The notes under the pieces are model-generated. The model saw only the letters and a list, made by a program, of their open reading frames with translations, searched no databases and was not told the DNA's origin. Made by a program: the position numbers and the translations under genes. Below, piece after piece: positions 35,131-46,859 of a stretch of DNA of 64,000 nucleotides. How positions within the stretch are numbered: position 1 is the first letter of the stretch; every line of letters begins with the position of its first letter. The stretch is taken from assembly GCF_000972845.2 (NCBI RefSeq), contig NC_040018.1, forward strand, positions 8,328,803-8,392,802. The letters run 5' to 3'. Source of the DNA: Larimichthys crocea. Lineage: Eukaryota; Chordata; Actinopteri; Sciaenidae.

Positions 35131-35229
35131 TGACTCAACAACAAACTGACAAGTGATGTCACTTGAGTCAACAACAAATTGACGTCACTTGTCAACGACA
35201 AACTGACTCAAGTGATGTCACTTGACTCA
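35131..35229. promoter_or_regulatory. AP-1/CRE palindromic array
   Basis: In 99 bp: TGACTCA (35131-35137), TGAGTCA (35164-35170), TGACGTCA (35180-35187, perfect CRE), TGACTCA (35204-35210) and TGACTCA (35223-35229), plus AAGTGATGTCACTT twice (35151-35164 and 35210-35223). The spacers repeat (CAACAACAAA variants), so it is a short tandem and inverted repeat whose unit happens to carry, or was selected for, bZIP sites. Binding is not shown. Confidence 0.6.
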
Positions 35230-36779
35230 GCAACAAACACTGACACCTGTAACACGTAAAATCAGTGCATGTTCCCCTTTAAATATGCAGAAACTATTAA
35301 GTAACAATAAAAAAAAAAAAGACCCCATGCCTAATAACTGCTGCTCCATTACCAATTGTAGATCTATTGCGGCACCAGGATGTCACAGATTGTGACTGAT
35401 AGAAATAATATTAAGTTTAAATCTGAAAGGACCAAACGCACACAGGAGAGCTATAAATGCTCTAAATAAAAAATATAAATTTGATTGTGAAATGATGCAT
35501 GTACGTCTGTCTGATATTACAGGATTAATAATAACTGTGACTGTGCAGCTGTATACACGAAATACTTTCGAAATAGTTTTCTCCGAACAAGTCAAGATAC
35601 GTTTGGAAAGTAAAATGAGAAAAGGGGAAAAGTCTCTTGGCTGATGAAGAAAAAGAACAGCAACCTACATGACTGCAAGAGGCCACGACGGTGCTGTTGG
35701 ACACTCTTTTTACTGCTCCGTCAGATCAGATCACTAATCAGAAAGCAGATTTTTGATTGTAAGGGGTCTTGCTGTCTGCACATGATACAGCTGTGTTTCT
35801 TCACTCTAAGCTCCTCTCTTCTCCTCCGAGAGCCATTTAAGGGAGTGTTGCATCCTCCATGATGGGAGCTGGAGGATGGAGGAACAAGTACAAAAGGAAA
35901 CATATCGTTGCTGATGAATCCAATCTCCACTTTTGGTGACTTTTCTATATATGTGTGCATATTTGTCTACAGTCAGCATTTAGGATCTTATCAACCAATG
36001 AAAACATGTTTTGTTCCATCACGTACGTAGGATAGAAGGAGGATATCGTAGGATAAATAATGTTTTGAGTTTTGAGCCAAGGATAGGAGATAAGCTCTGT
36101 GTTCTCTCTGTACTGAGTCAGACTGATGCATGGATGTCAGTGTAAAGGTGAAAAAACTATATATAGAAAATAAAAAGTATATATAGTGTATAGTTTAGCT
36201 TTTAAAAATCTGGATGTTATATCATTTTAGTGTGGTGTTACAGCATATTGAGAAAAATTGCAGTTTTAAATCCCCCCACAGTGCATTTGACTGGAGTCAT
36301 GAAAGTCCAAGTCCGGCGGGTGAATATTTGGATTTAGTCAACAGGGAAGAGAAGGAGAGAAGTGAACAGAGGATGATGGAGAGATCGAGGAGAGAAAAAT
36401 GGGACGGGGGATGAAGCTCAGAGAGGCAAGGACATTGGATGGAGGAAGGGTGAAGAGGGGAGATGAGAGAGTGGGAGGACAGAGGGAAAAAAATGAGTGA
36501 TGGAGCAGTAATGCTGCTTCTTATGTCTCACTGTTCTTTTTGTTAAAGACAGCATCTCTAGAAAGATGTGCCATTAAAGAAAAGCCAGTAAAAAGACACA
36601 TTACCGCTTGCTTTGTATGTATTTTTATGACAAAACGGCACCACAATAAATTCACCACTGAAGTCAATTAAGTGCAACTGATCAGAAATCACCTGAGAAC
36701 TATAAAGATGCAGTGAAGGAGTACAGTTCCTCTAAGATGCATTCCACTTCTGTGGTTTTTTCCCCCCTCTGTTTTCCCT
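35230..36779. other. unassigned DNA
   Basis: No gene. A run (about 35309-35321), a TATATA-type stretch near 36157-36190 and a purine-rich part (36340-36500). Confidence 0.45.
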
Positions 36780-37110
36780 TGTCTCCCCTCTGCTTAACAG
36801 AGCAAAGTGCTTTTAATGCGCCTCTTTGTGAAGACGTCCCGTTTCCCATTTAAACAAGCATCTCGATTGGCTCGCTCGCCCTCAGCAGAACGGCAGCAAA
36901 CAGTTCGGCACCCTCTGCTCACTTTTTAATGGCCTCCTCCACTCAGCTCCATCCCCGTTTTTATTTCACACTGGAGACGGGCGAAGCGTCTCCTCAGCAT
37001 TTCCACCACTCCTCTCCTCAATCTCTCCGCGCTTAATTCCCCTTTAACTGTGTTCGCTGGAGTCGTTAACTGATTAAGCAGTTTAATTAGGCCACGCAGT
37101 GGAAGACACA
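36780..37110. promoter_or_regulatory. candidate regulatory block
   Basis: Repeat-free; GCTTTTAATGCGCC, CTCGATTGGCTCGC, GCGCTTAATTCCCC, and CTGATTAAGCAG then TTTAATTAGGCC. Several TAAT/ATTA cores among CpGs. Confidence 0.35.
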
Positions 37111-38839
37111 CTGAAGACCCAGCCGTGAGTTCCAAATGAAAGTGCAACAAAAAGACCAAACACAGAGTTTTTGTTAACAAATAAGGATCGATTAAACCAT
37201 CAAATCTAAAATATTAGATTTCCAAGATGCTTCACAATCTATTTGCATCAGTGTAACAATGTTTCATAAGAAACAAATATTAGGTGCCAGAGATAACGGA
37301 TGATAAAGTACTGTTAAAGTTCTTGAAATTTTATTTCTATGACAGAGTTTTTTTTTTTTCCTGACTGCATCTACATTGAATTCACACTCATTATTTTATG
37401 TTTCAGCACAAAGATTTATGCCTTGTCATGATCTGAATGCTGTTTCAGAGAATTCTATATTTTTGGTATCATTTGGTCAAATTTACACCTACAAAACACC
37501 ATCACCTTTCACCTTTAGTCCCTAACGGTTTCCCAGAATCCACAGGAAAAAGAAAGAATTTGAGTTGAGTTTATGTCAAAAAGAAGATGGCATCCAGAGT
37601 CCATGATTGTCTGGCTGCTGGCCCTCTCACACCTCCAGCAGGGGCCCGGCCTCGGGGAACAGGCTGCTATTATAGGTGAGATATCCTGTGTGGGCCCACA
37701 AGCCTGGCACTGGATTACACATCAGCTCCCTGTTGAGACGCCCAGCAGGGGGGCAAATACGCAACGCTGCCTCCCTCCAACCAAGCTGCGTGCAGGCCTG
37801 TCCCGTCGTGCTGCTGGATCAAACACCTTTAATTGAAACAGTGCTTTTCATGCAGGAAAACAAGCGACGCACACACACCTACACACACATACACTGTAGT
37901 TGTGACTGTGCTGCAGCTGTGCAGGAACAAACACAGATTTTGAATGAGCTGGATTAGAATTTAGAGGTAAAATCTGATGATTCTTTCTCACTTGTGTTTG
38001 CAGTAATCATAAAAAAACTGTTGTTCTCATGATGTTAGCGGAGGTTTGTGTTTATGTACAGTATGTTGTCAAGATATCACCCTTCTTTCTGGAAAAATCC
38101 ATCCTAAAAAGTAACGAGTAAATCTGTATTTGAAGGAAATTATTTTTAAAAAAGCATCTTTTATAGCAAGCTGCTGCCATCATACTAACGATCTCGTTTG
38201 CCACGTAAAAAGACTTGATTGACCCGACTGCATTACATGCAATACTTTGCAGGGGGGGAAGTGAGAAGGGGGCCCTCGCTGGTGTGAACCTCTGACCCCC
38301 TAAGTGGGAGCAAGTCTGGGTCAAGAGGATCCAGAGCAGGTCAGGGAACAATAGCAAACGCTCAGGCCTCTCATAACAAAAGGCACAAGATGACGTGTAG
38401 GGATGTTTTTAGAGGCCACTTAAGGCAGGCGGTACTGTGAGAGACTTTACCTCACGAGAGATAAAAGTTTGCTGAGAATATGAAACATGTTCAAGCCAAG
38501 GATCGGGAAGAAATAGACTTCTTTTTTAGTATTTGTAACATTTTTTCAATTCAGATGTTTCACAAATAAAACAGATTCATATTTCATCACTGTGGTTTAA
38601 GTCTGGTTAGGTTTATCTACAAAAAAACCCAAAAAAACATAAAGCATAAAATAAGATTATATCCAGAAATTAAATTATTATGTAAATCACGCTGATTGTA
38701 CCTGTAAGATTATATTTTACAGTTAAAAAGAACTTCACTAGTAACTAAATATAATTATGATAATTGGTTATCAATTACACAAGAAAACATTTTCTGTTTC
38801 CAGCGACTCAGAGGTAAATATGTTTTGAAATGTTGCTTG
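37111..38839. other. unassigned DNA
   Basis: No gene. Short CA-rich words at 37868-37890 and AT-rich sequence at 38520-38780. An 87-codon frame at 37573-37836 shows no domain. Confidence 0.45.
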
Positions 38840-39210
38840 GACAAACAAGCAAATTAAAAAAGGCAAATGTCCCATTTTTGATTAATTCCACAGTGAAAAC
38901 AAGTGTTGTTCATATAATGCATGCCGTTCTTTGAAATGATGCGCAATGCGGCATCTCTGCGTGTCCAAAAGTTGAAGATCTTGTAACATTTTCCTCCATT
39001 TGCTGATTCTATGGTTCTGGCTGCATGTTTGATTTCAGCAAAGGCATAGGGGACACAGTGTAATTTATGGTTTCCATCTCACCGCAGATGAAAAATAATC
39101 AAATCCACATAAAATGCAAAGAGGAGGAAGTGATTATCTAAATGATGGCTGCCAGGTTTGGGGAGTTTCATCTGACAGCTGAGCGCACTGTCTTTATGGA
39201 CAACTAGAGG
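38840..39210. promoter_or_regulatory. candidate regulatory block
   Basis: Repeat-free; TTTTTGATTAATTCC, ATAATGCATGCCG, GTGTAATTTATGG, AATAATCAAATCC and GTGATTATCTAAATG. AT-rich homeodomain cores in complex sequence. Confidence 0.32.
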
Positions 39211-40607
39211 ATAGAGGGAGGGAGGAGGGAGGAGAGAGGAAAAACACAGGCGCAGAGGGGTGGTTTAGGGGTAAAATGGTGAAGGGAATAGGGGTGGGGC
39301 GCTTGCACATTTGGGCACTTTACAAGAGGAAAAGATCAATTCTACGCACATACACACAGGCGCTCTGACAGCCTGGGACAGAGCATGACATTTAAAAGGA
39401 AAAAGCTGACATTGACTCCATCACTGTCACCCCAACTGCCATAAAGCAGCTGCAAATATTAAAACATTTTTCATCTGTGCCGCTCGGGGTTATTGGCACC
39501 AGAAATTGTTTTCCTCTCCGTCTGCTGCTGGCCTGCTCCCCCGAGACCCTCGCCTGTTACCGCCGCCTCACAACATATTGGCAGTTGATGTGAAGCTATC
39601 CATGTACACTTGCCACTCACAAAGTCTTTATCGCCTTCCACTCACTCTCTGCAGCAAAACCCTCCCTTATCCATGCACACACACACACAGGGAGGAAAAA
39701 ACACACACACACAGACATGCACTTGTGTACACTAATTCTCTGCTCGCTGGATTAAATAGTCAGACAATGAAAGGGCCATTGAATCACTCTGATAGGAAGC
39801 TGTTTTTTTTGTCTTTGTGTATTGTGGGCATGCATGCATGTGTTTATGATGATGCTGTTGATAAAACCACTTTTCCTGCCATCAGCATAATTCCTCAACA
39901 AGCTGACTGATTACTTTTCCATACAGTCGAGCTTTCTGTCTGTCTCCTCGCCGTTGTATTTTTGTACAAAACTGGTTTCTTCCATTCATTCATCAGCTCA
40001 GCGTCTCTGTTTTTTTGCATGCCGTGCAATCTAGCTATCTTTGAGATGCTGATTGCCCCTGGTCAGGCTGGCATATGATGTATATTTAAATGTGGTTTCA
40101 AAATATTTGAAGTTGGGCTGTGCTTGAATTATTTTCCCTGACACTTAAAGTAGCCTCCAATAAAGGCTCATCACTTGTCACATGAGTAAAGTGTGCCCCA
40201 TGTTTCCAAATGTATTCAAATGTATTTGGTTTGATTGGTCTGTAAATAGAACGGTGCTGTGTGTTTTCTTTAGAATTCAATTTTGCCATTTCGGAGGAAA
40301 TCTTGCACATCGCTCGTCCCTCGTCTGGTTTCCATGACAGGTTTTGTATTATGAAACACACCTGAGTACAAAGCAGGTAGCCCCTCATTTGCATCAAATA
40401 GATGGATACAGTAATGGTGCAAACAGAACAGGGATTCCTGATGTGTTTCTTCATCAAACCGGAAGATCTTTGAGCAAAAGGTCACAGTTCTTATATAATA
40501 ATTGGATAAATATATTCAATTTAATAGAATCTGGCATTTAAAAAAATTGTGGTATTTAAATTTCGATGTAAAATTTCAAAATCCATTTTTTTTTTTGTTT
40601 TTTTTTG
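39211..40607. other. unassigned DNA
   Basis: No gene. Short CA tracts near 39676-39715; a frame of 134 codons at 39506-39910 has no domain. T-rich run at 40587-40607. Confidence 0.42.
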
Positions 40608-40960
40608 TTTAAAAGGTCCAGGGTGTAGGATTTAGTGCCACCTTAGCAGCGAAGTTGCAAATTGCAACCAAATTAATACTCGTTTACATTACACCCTCTC
40701 CTTCCATGCATGTAGGAAAAACTAGGCTGTGAAATCCACATAAAAAGCAAAGGCAATATCGAGATCAGTGTTTGGTTTTGCCTGCTCTGGGCTACTGTAG
40801 AAAAAAATGGCGGTTCAACAGAGGACCCGCTCCCACTGAAGATTCAAAAACACATTAAGTCTTATTTTCAGGGGATTATACACTAATGAAAACATACTAA
40901 TGCATATTAATTCCATTCCTGCCAATAGATTCCCAGTTTTCAATTCCAGGTTTTGGACAG
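40608..40960 (+). mobile_element. repeat family B copy
   Basis: Starts TTTAAAAGGTCCAGGGTGTA and continues GGATTTAGTGCCACC, then CACATAAAAAGC, CTCTGGGCTACTGTAGAA and ATTATACACTAATGAAAACA, in the order expected for the full family. The 3' inverted repeat is decayed (about 40935-40960). Confidence 0.72.
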
Positions 40961-41039
40961 GAGAAACTATGGTGGACCGAAAACTCATGAAATACATGGA
41001 AGGCCCTATCTGCAGCCAGTGTTTCTGTTCTGTTTATCA

Positions 41040-41440
41040 GCTAAACCAAGCGTCAACCTCAGTGGCAAAAACTGCCATTCCTCAAACGTCCACTTGAGGC
41101 TGGCTACAGAACAAGTCTCCATAAGTCCCCATGTTTAAATGTCCAACTTCACAGCGGAAATAAACATGTTTACAGTCTGGAACAAAAAACAGTTTTAATC
41201 TCTATAGCTAATTTCCTCATTCATGAAAACAGTAATGAGGGTGAATTTATATAGAACTCACCAATCACATTATATTAAGACTTAAGGTTATGCATAATTA
41301 AAAAGGCTGCTTTGACTGGCAGTTGGTTGCACTTACAGGTGGCTTGTTTGAGCATAAAGGCTTTATTTATTTAGCCCGCCTTAGCTCCACCCACGATCCA
41401 CCTCCAGTCCATTTTTAGATTAGTGACAGGTTATAGATAT
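41040..41440 (+). repeat. dispersed repeat family A copy
   Basis: Contains GTCCACTTGAGGCTGGCTAC, TTAAATGTCCAACTTCACAG and GTTATGCATAATTAAAAAGG, then TTACAGGTGGCTTGTTTGAG. The reverse complement of 58250-58680 shares these in the same order. Non-coding. Confidence 0.72.
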
Positions 41441-41449
41441 GACATCCAT

Positions 41450-41639
41450 ATTCATACTGTCTGTGGGCTAAACATGGCAATGCAACACGGAGGACTTCAT
41501 GGAAGAGGACCTGCAGTGTCACTGCAACAATTCTTGTTTTCAGGTGACACTGTACACTAATGAAAGCATCTTTGAATATCATATTCCATGTCTGCCATAT
41601 TCTATAAATATAATGAATCATACACACCTTGGACCTTTA
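41450..41639 (+). mobile_element. repeat family B, 3' part only
   Basis: Begins within the family (GTGGGCTAAACATGGCAATG), runs through TACACTAATGAAAGCATC and CATGTCTGCCATATTC, and ends CACACCTTGGACCTTTAA. Together with 40608-40960 and the family A copy between them it forms a repeat island. Confidence 0.7.
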
Positions 41640-42059
41640 ATACATTTTGAAAAACTTTTTGTAGTTAGTAGTCAGTGTAGGCAATGAACTGGACTACATC
41701 TTGTCATCCTGTAGTCCTTTCATCTTGCACTTGTATTCAGCCACTATAAATCCTAATATATTTCCTAATACCACAGGACAAACCTGTCCAGTCCATGACC
41801 TTTATTGATAAGTATGTTACATTGTTATTATGACATGGCACAGGGGTGATATAATAAAATATTTCTCCCTATTGGCAGATTTTTTTCTGCACGTCAAAGA
41901 AAATACACTCAAGACTCTAAATATTAACCAATGTTTTGAAATGGACATTTTTCCTCAGTGTGGCTGCTGTACAAAGCCGTAAAGCCTAATCTAGTGTGTA
42001 CACGCTGACAACAACTTTCTCCCCCCCTACAACTCATATCACCCCAGACCAAATGAGCG
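41640..42059. other. unassigned DNA
   Basis: No gene or recognised repeat. Confidence 0.4.
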
Positions 42060-42260
42060 GCACAGCTAACATGGCTGTTTCCCTGGCCCCGCAGGCTGTC
42101 TTTAGGCCTGTGGAAGATATTTGCGGCTAATGCTCGCCAATGAGAGGCCCAAATGGTCTTATTACAGCAGCTCCCACAGCTCGCGCTATACATCAGGTAG
42201 GAACACACGGCAAAATGGAGACCCTGATTGTTCTGGGAGCAACAGCGCTCATTACTCAAT
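42060..42260. promoter_or_regulatory. possible regulatory block
   Basis: Repeat-free, G+C-balanced, with GCGGCTAATGCTCGCCAATG and CTCATTACTC. Weak; based on texture only. Confidence 0.25.
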
Positions 42261-42349
42261 ACGCCTCACCCTCCCCTTCGCTACATTCAAGACTCTTTCT
42301 CTTTCTTTTTCATCACCCTTTCCCATCTCACTTCCTCTTTATCTACCTC

Positions 42350-42354
<5 letters not shown>

Positions 42355-42384
<30 letters not shown>
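42355..42384. repeat. (CT)n microsatellite
   Basis: About 15 CT units within a pyrimidine-rich stretch starting near 42290. Confidence 0.96.
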
Positions 42385-42388
<4 letters not shown>

Positions 42389-42523
42389 ACACGGAAGAGA
42401 TAAAATAGTCAAGAGCAGCGTCTGGTGAAATGAATCCACCATTTTCACATTTTACATATTTGATAGAAGCATTACATTGATGGAAAGCTCGGTGCAGCTC
42501 ACCGCTGTTGTAAAAACGTGTTT

Positions 42524-42543
42524 AAAAAAAAAAAAAAAAAAAA
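42524..42543. repeat. (A)20 run
   Basis: Twenty A residues; no retroposon body is recognised upstream. Confidence 0.95.
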
Positions 42544-42937
42544 TCTGAAAAACTGAGTCTGTGTGTATGTGCATCTACATACCATGTCTATGTACGTACA
42601 TGTGTAGTGTATTGTGTGTATCAGCATATATGTGCTGTTTATCATGTGTACCTTAACACATTCTCTCTCTTTTTTTTTTGTATTCCCCCTGGTTTGAGCC
42701 ATATGTGAGTGTAACATTAACGTTGGTCCTCTGCCTGGTGAACTCTGGTTGACCTGTAAGAGGGGGGAGGGCCACAGCCAGGTCAGTTGTCTATTGGTCA
42801 AGATAAATAGCGGCCAGCACCAATCACATTATACGCATCCCTTCCAGCCGCCAGCCTTGTTAGTGCAGTAATCACTCATTGTTAGAGACCTATCCTCAGG
42901 CCTATCTCAATCTGCCCTTTAAGACAATTCTTACACC

Positions 42938-42993
<56 letters not shown>
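42938..42993. repeat. (CTAT)14 tetranucleotide microsatellite
   Basis: Fourteen pure CTAT units (GATA on the minus strand). Purity suggests it is polymorphic. Confidence 0.98.
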
Positions 42994-43495
42994 GATAGGA
43001 TTCTGATCTGCCTGTATGTCTTAAGGGAATTCCATAGCTCAAGTTGATTCACCCATTTACATGCTCGCATACACTCACTGCTGTCAGCTGTCTCCTCAAC
43101 CATCTGCTGGGTCATGTGACCAGGCTGGCTCTGCTACAACATCCGACAAGCTGTCAATCAATCAAGCCCAGGAACAATAGACAAAAGAGCCAAGCAAGAC
43201 AGACACACAGAGAGAAGCCATACATACACGCGTCCTTGAAAGCATACAGTGCTGTATTATATGCTGCACCATAATTAATCTTCCCGTGAATGTGAATTTT
43301 GTCATTTTAGTATTTGATGAAGATTGCAAAAAAAATAAATCTGAAATGGATGTACAGTGTTTGAACCTTTGCATGAAGAAAAATGTCGGCTACTTCGTTA
43401 ATAAAATCCAATTTTTCACGTGAGAACGGAGACGTTAAACGAGAAACTGAACACACACACGTCTAACATAACCACACACACACACACAGGCACAC
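42994..43495. other. unassigned DNA
   Basis: No gene. Short CA runs at about 43450-43498. Confidence 0.4.
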
Positions 43496-43499
43496 ACAA

Positions 43500-43660
43500 A
43501 CAAATGTCCGAAACTCAATCACCAGAGGTCGTGTTAGTGAGTGGGGGAACAGATTCGATTAGCGCTGTATTAGATACGGGAAATGATTTCTGTCAAAGCC
43601 ATCTTTACTGCAATTATGATATGATAATTATGTGTTTCATTATTTACGTGGGATAGATAC
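43500..43660. promoter_or_regulatory. candidate regulatory block
   Basis: Repeat-free; GATTCGATTAGCGCTG, GTATTAGATACGGG, then CTGCAATTATGATATGATAA and TTATGTGTTTCATTA. Dense TAAT/ATTA cores in 160 bp. Confidence 0.36.
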
Positions 43661-44978
43661 AAGGCTGGTGGCTTCTGGCTGAAAACATGAGTGGATAGAC
43701 AGCGAGGTATAGAGAAGGAAGGAAGGCACAATGGTGGGCAGATGAATGTTTGGGGATTACAAAATGGAAGAGGAGATGAATAGAAGGCATATGAGGACAG
43801 AAAACGAGCTAATCATGAGCTCTTTGTCACAAAAATCATTATAAACCTCATGGAATTTGTATATTTCCATCGCATGTAGCATTTGTATCTATAAAAAAAA
43901 GATGTTTTTCCTAAATCGTACACATCATGGTGTCAGATATGATGTCAAACATATGTTCATGTTCATCTTGAGGAATATTTATCTTCCCATCCAACCATGC
44001 TGAGCCTTTGGAACTGACCATTTCATGTAAATGAACAGTGTTAATTTCATCAGACGAGACGAGAGCTGTGGAACACAAGTGAACTGGAATGAATAAACAA
44101 AGAAATAAGACTTTTAATCGACTAAAATATGATGAACAAAAATGATTTGTGAAAGACTAAAAGTGACTAAGACTAAGAATGAACTTTGAAACAAGACTAA
44201 GACTAAATTGAAAAATGGGTGACAAAATTAACACTGGTCAGTTCATACATAAAATGCCACTGGAGCCTCAGCTGCTGCCACAACAACACAATGTGGATGA
44301 GATACATTTTATTTGTGGTGCTTAAAGAATTTAAAAAAAGACAAGTGCACATAATATTTACTTCTATGCCAAAGTATGATTCCATACTTCCATCAGTTCT
44401 GATAACACTCCTCTAAGCGCTGAGATCCGAGAATACAGTAACATCATTAAAAACTGAAACACGAGTGGTCAGATGATCAGACAAAACTGGCAAAAAAATC
44501 AAGCAAAAAAACAAAGAGCACAAAAAGTCTTTTCTATTGATATTGATTTATGGCACTTCAAATTAACAAAAAAAGTGTCACAGACTCACTTACATGCACT
44601 ATTAAGGGTAGCTCGCTTCAAGTACTGCGAGCGGTGACCCACCCACACACTCACCCCAGCACAACCTGCTGCCTCGTACTTACTCGTATACTAAAGAACA
44701 GCTAAGATGCCACTCCAGGGCACCGTTCACGTTAAGTCATTCACGTTAAAGTGTCGGACAGGACTACTCAGAGCATGTTAGTCTATGGATATCATTCTTA
44801 GAAGCACTCCTTGGTGTCTAAAAACATTTGTTCAAATGTAGACTGATTGTCATTGGGGAAAAAAAAGAGCCCTGCATTAAGACCTGCGGAGAAAGAAGTT
44901 GACTGAGGTTGAATTAAAATGATGTGATTATGAAAAGATTAAAGATTAACCTGCATAAACCACATACATGTTTCGCAG
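43661..44978. other. unassigned DNA
   Basis: No gene. Stretch 44090-44230 is enriched in AAGACTAA words, a weak degenerate repeat. Confidence 0.45.
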
Positions 44979-45343
44979 TGTCACAGTTGTGGGTTCTTCT
45001 TGTTTAGTCCTTCCTGTTTTACTTTGTAATTCTCCCCACTGCTTGTGTCTGAAAATTTACTTCCTGGCTTTGTCGCGTTTCCTGCCAGTTTGGATCCATC
45101 CTGATTAATTCCACTTGTGTCTTGTTTGCCTGCCCTCACTTGTGTGTTCAGTCCATGTGTTCCTGCTTTCAGTGCCTGCTCGTTGTCACACTATGTCCAG
45201 CATTCAGCGCTGTATTTTTGAATATTTGCGTTTCCTTTCTTCTTTTAAGCCTCAACACCCTGTGAGTCTTGTGTTTTGTCCTATTAAAGTAGCTTTGGAC
45301 TTCACAGCTTTGTCTCCTGTGGTATCTGCATTATGGCCTAAGC

Positions 45344-45834
45344 CAGGGGTCCCCAAACTTTTTTTCGGTGCGGGCTACATCAACTTGCCTTTCAGTGATG
45401 GAGGTCAGTCTATAACCGGAAATGATATCAGTCCCACCAGGATTTCACGGGCCTTTTTTAAAATAGTTGCGGCCTAAAATCCCTGATGTTGCATGAGGTT
45501 TTCAAAAAAATTGCGGTGAAAGTTGCAGTGCTTTTTACATTTTTGTTGCGATTTTGTTGTGAAAGTGGGAGGAAGTGAAAGTTGCGATAAGTTGCGGTTT
45601 GACAGTCGCGGAGAGGGCGCAGTGAGAACTAAGTCCACGGCCCCGGGAAGTGGCGAGGTCCAGGCAGGAGGGCGCTGTAAAGCTCGCGGCCGGAGCCGTG
45701 AGCCACCTTCGCCCCACCTTCACCCCACCTTCGCCCCACCTTCACCCCACCTTCGCCCCCGATTGTTTGGGATCGTTAAGTGGGCCACTCCAATTGTTTA
45801 TGCGGGCCCGCGGGCCATAGTTTGTAGACCCCTG
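45344..45834 (+). mobile_element. non-autonomous hAT element, short copy
   Basis: 491 bp. Ends CAGGGGTCCCCAAACT and (reverse complement) CAGGGGTCTACAAACT. Flanks GCCTAAGC (45336-45343) and GCCTAAAC (45835-45842) are an 8 bp target-site duplication with one mismatch. Shares ends and the left half with 14181-14923 but lacks much of the right half. It instead carries five 11 bp repeats (CCACCTTCGCC/CCACCTTCACC alternating, 45703-45759). No transposase. Confidence 0.9.
45703..45759. repeat. 11 bp tandem repeat, alternating variants
   Basis: Five units alternating CCACCTTCGCC and CCACCTTCACC, so the true period is 22 bp. It lies inside the hAT copy. Confidence 0.9.
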
Positions 45835-45874
45835 GCCTAAACTCTTGAACTACATTGCTTGCACAAACATGACA

Positions 45875-45970
45875 GGAGAACACACTAACTCTGCAGCAGG
45901 CCAGTGGATTCAAACCCAGAACCTTCTTGTTGAGAGATGATGGTGCTAACCACTGCACCACCTCCCAGAT
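45875..45970 (-). repeat. tRNA-derived SINE fragment
   Basis: On the minus strand: TGGTGCAGTGGTTAGCAC (A box-like, 45943-45960) and GGTTTGAATCC (B box-like, 45907-45917), spaced as in a tRNA promoter, then a short body. No 3' tail. It abuts the end of the split transposon. Confidence 0.75.
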
Positions 45971-46859
45971 TTCTGTCCGTATCTTAGTATCCTGACATGA
46001 CTGCATGCCTTCATCTCAGCTAAAAGTTTAGAGGTGCTGCTAAATACAACTGGCCATAACAAATCAGTGGCACAGTAGTGACAGTGATGCTTTATTCAGA
46101 ATTTTTTATGCAGGCTTAAAGCTTTTCATCTGTGAATCCAGTATTTTCTTCTGTTGACAATGAATGTCTGTATCTTCTTGTGCACACGGAGCAGGAACTA
46201 ACCCACTATCATCCTTAGGAGATAAAACCCTACACTGCATGTGCAAAGAGAAAGTACTAAATGCTTCTCATTCTGAACATAGACATGATGGACATGTGAA
46301 ACACGACACGTCATTAATAACACATCACATAAAACAACACAAAGTGCGTTAAGCCTGTATGTTTAAGATCTTTTTTCTTTGCATTTTTGCCCGAGTCAGC
46401 AGCAGCTCAATTCTCAATTATATTGCTAACTCTGCTGTAATATTATTCCCACTGAAGTTAAATCTAAAAATGATACCATCAGTTCTTTTATTCTAAATAT
46501 TAATACGCTTGTTGTTGTATCCAGGATCTCCCCAGCCCATAAAAACTGTGTCCCTGTGTGCATTCTTACGTTGGTTGAGATTTGTAGGTCAAACGATGAA
46601 AAAATAATAAACAACCTTCTTGTTGTGTGAATGCACTATTCAACCACAACAACCGCTAAACACAGATATGCACGGCATCTTCACGGAAAGCAGTCTTTGA
46701 CAGCGATCATAATAGACAGCGATGAGAGCTACAGTGACATTTTCTCCTCAGAATCCACGGAAATAAAGTCAGCGTAGACACAAACATACCTGTCCATGCA
46801 CAAGCCTGTATGTATAAACACACACACACACCACACACACACACACAGGTATGTGCACA
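45971..46859. other. unassigned DNA
   Basis: No gene. A CA-rich tract at 46818-46847 interrupted by CC. Confidence 0.42.

Larger units (their letters stand above)
44979..45874 (+). mobile_element. older transposon-like repeat, split by hAT
   Basis: Starts TGTCACAGTTGTGGG and ends TTTGTGCA-type sequence inverted (GCACAAACATGACA), giving imperfect ends with TGTCA. The left body (44979-45343) is a pyrimidine-rich CTTCCTG/GTGTTC-type sequence I associate with an abundant teleost repeat. The right end (45835-45874) resumes after the hAT insertion. The superfamily is not known to me. Confidence 0.5.

Noticed and set aside
42938..42993. Spaced repeats resembling a CRISPR array
   Set aside because: It is a pure CTAT tetranucleotide microsatellite without spacers; no CRISPR array exists in the window.
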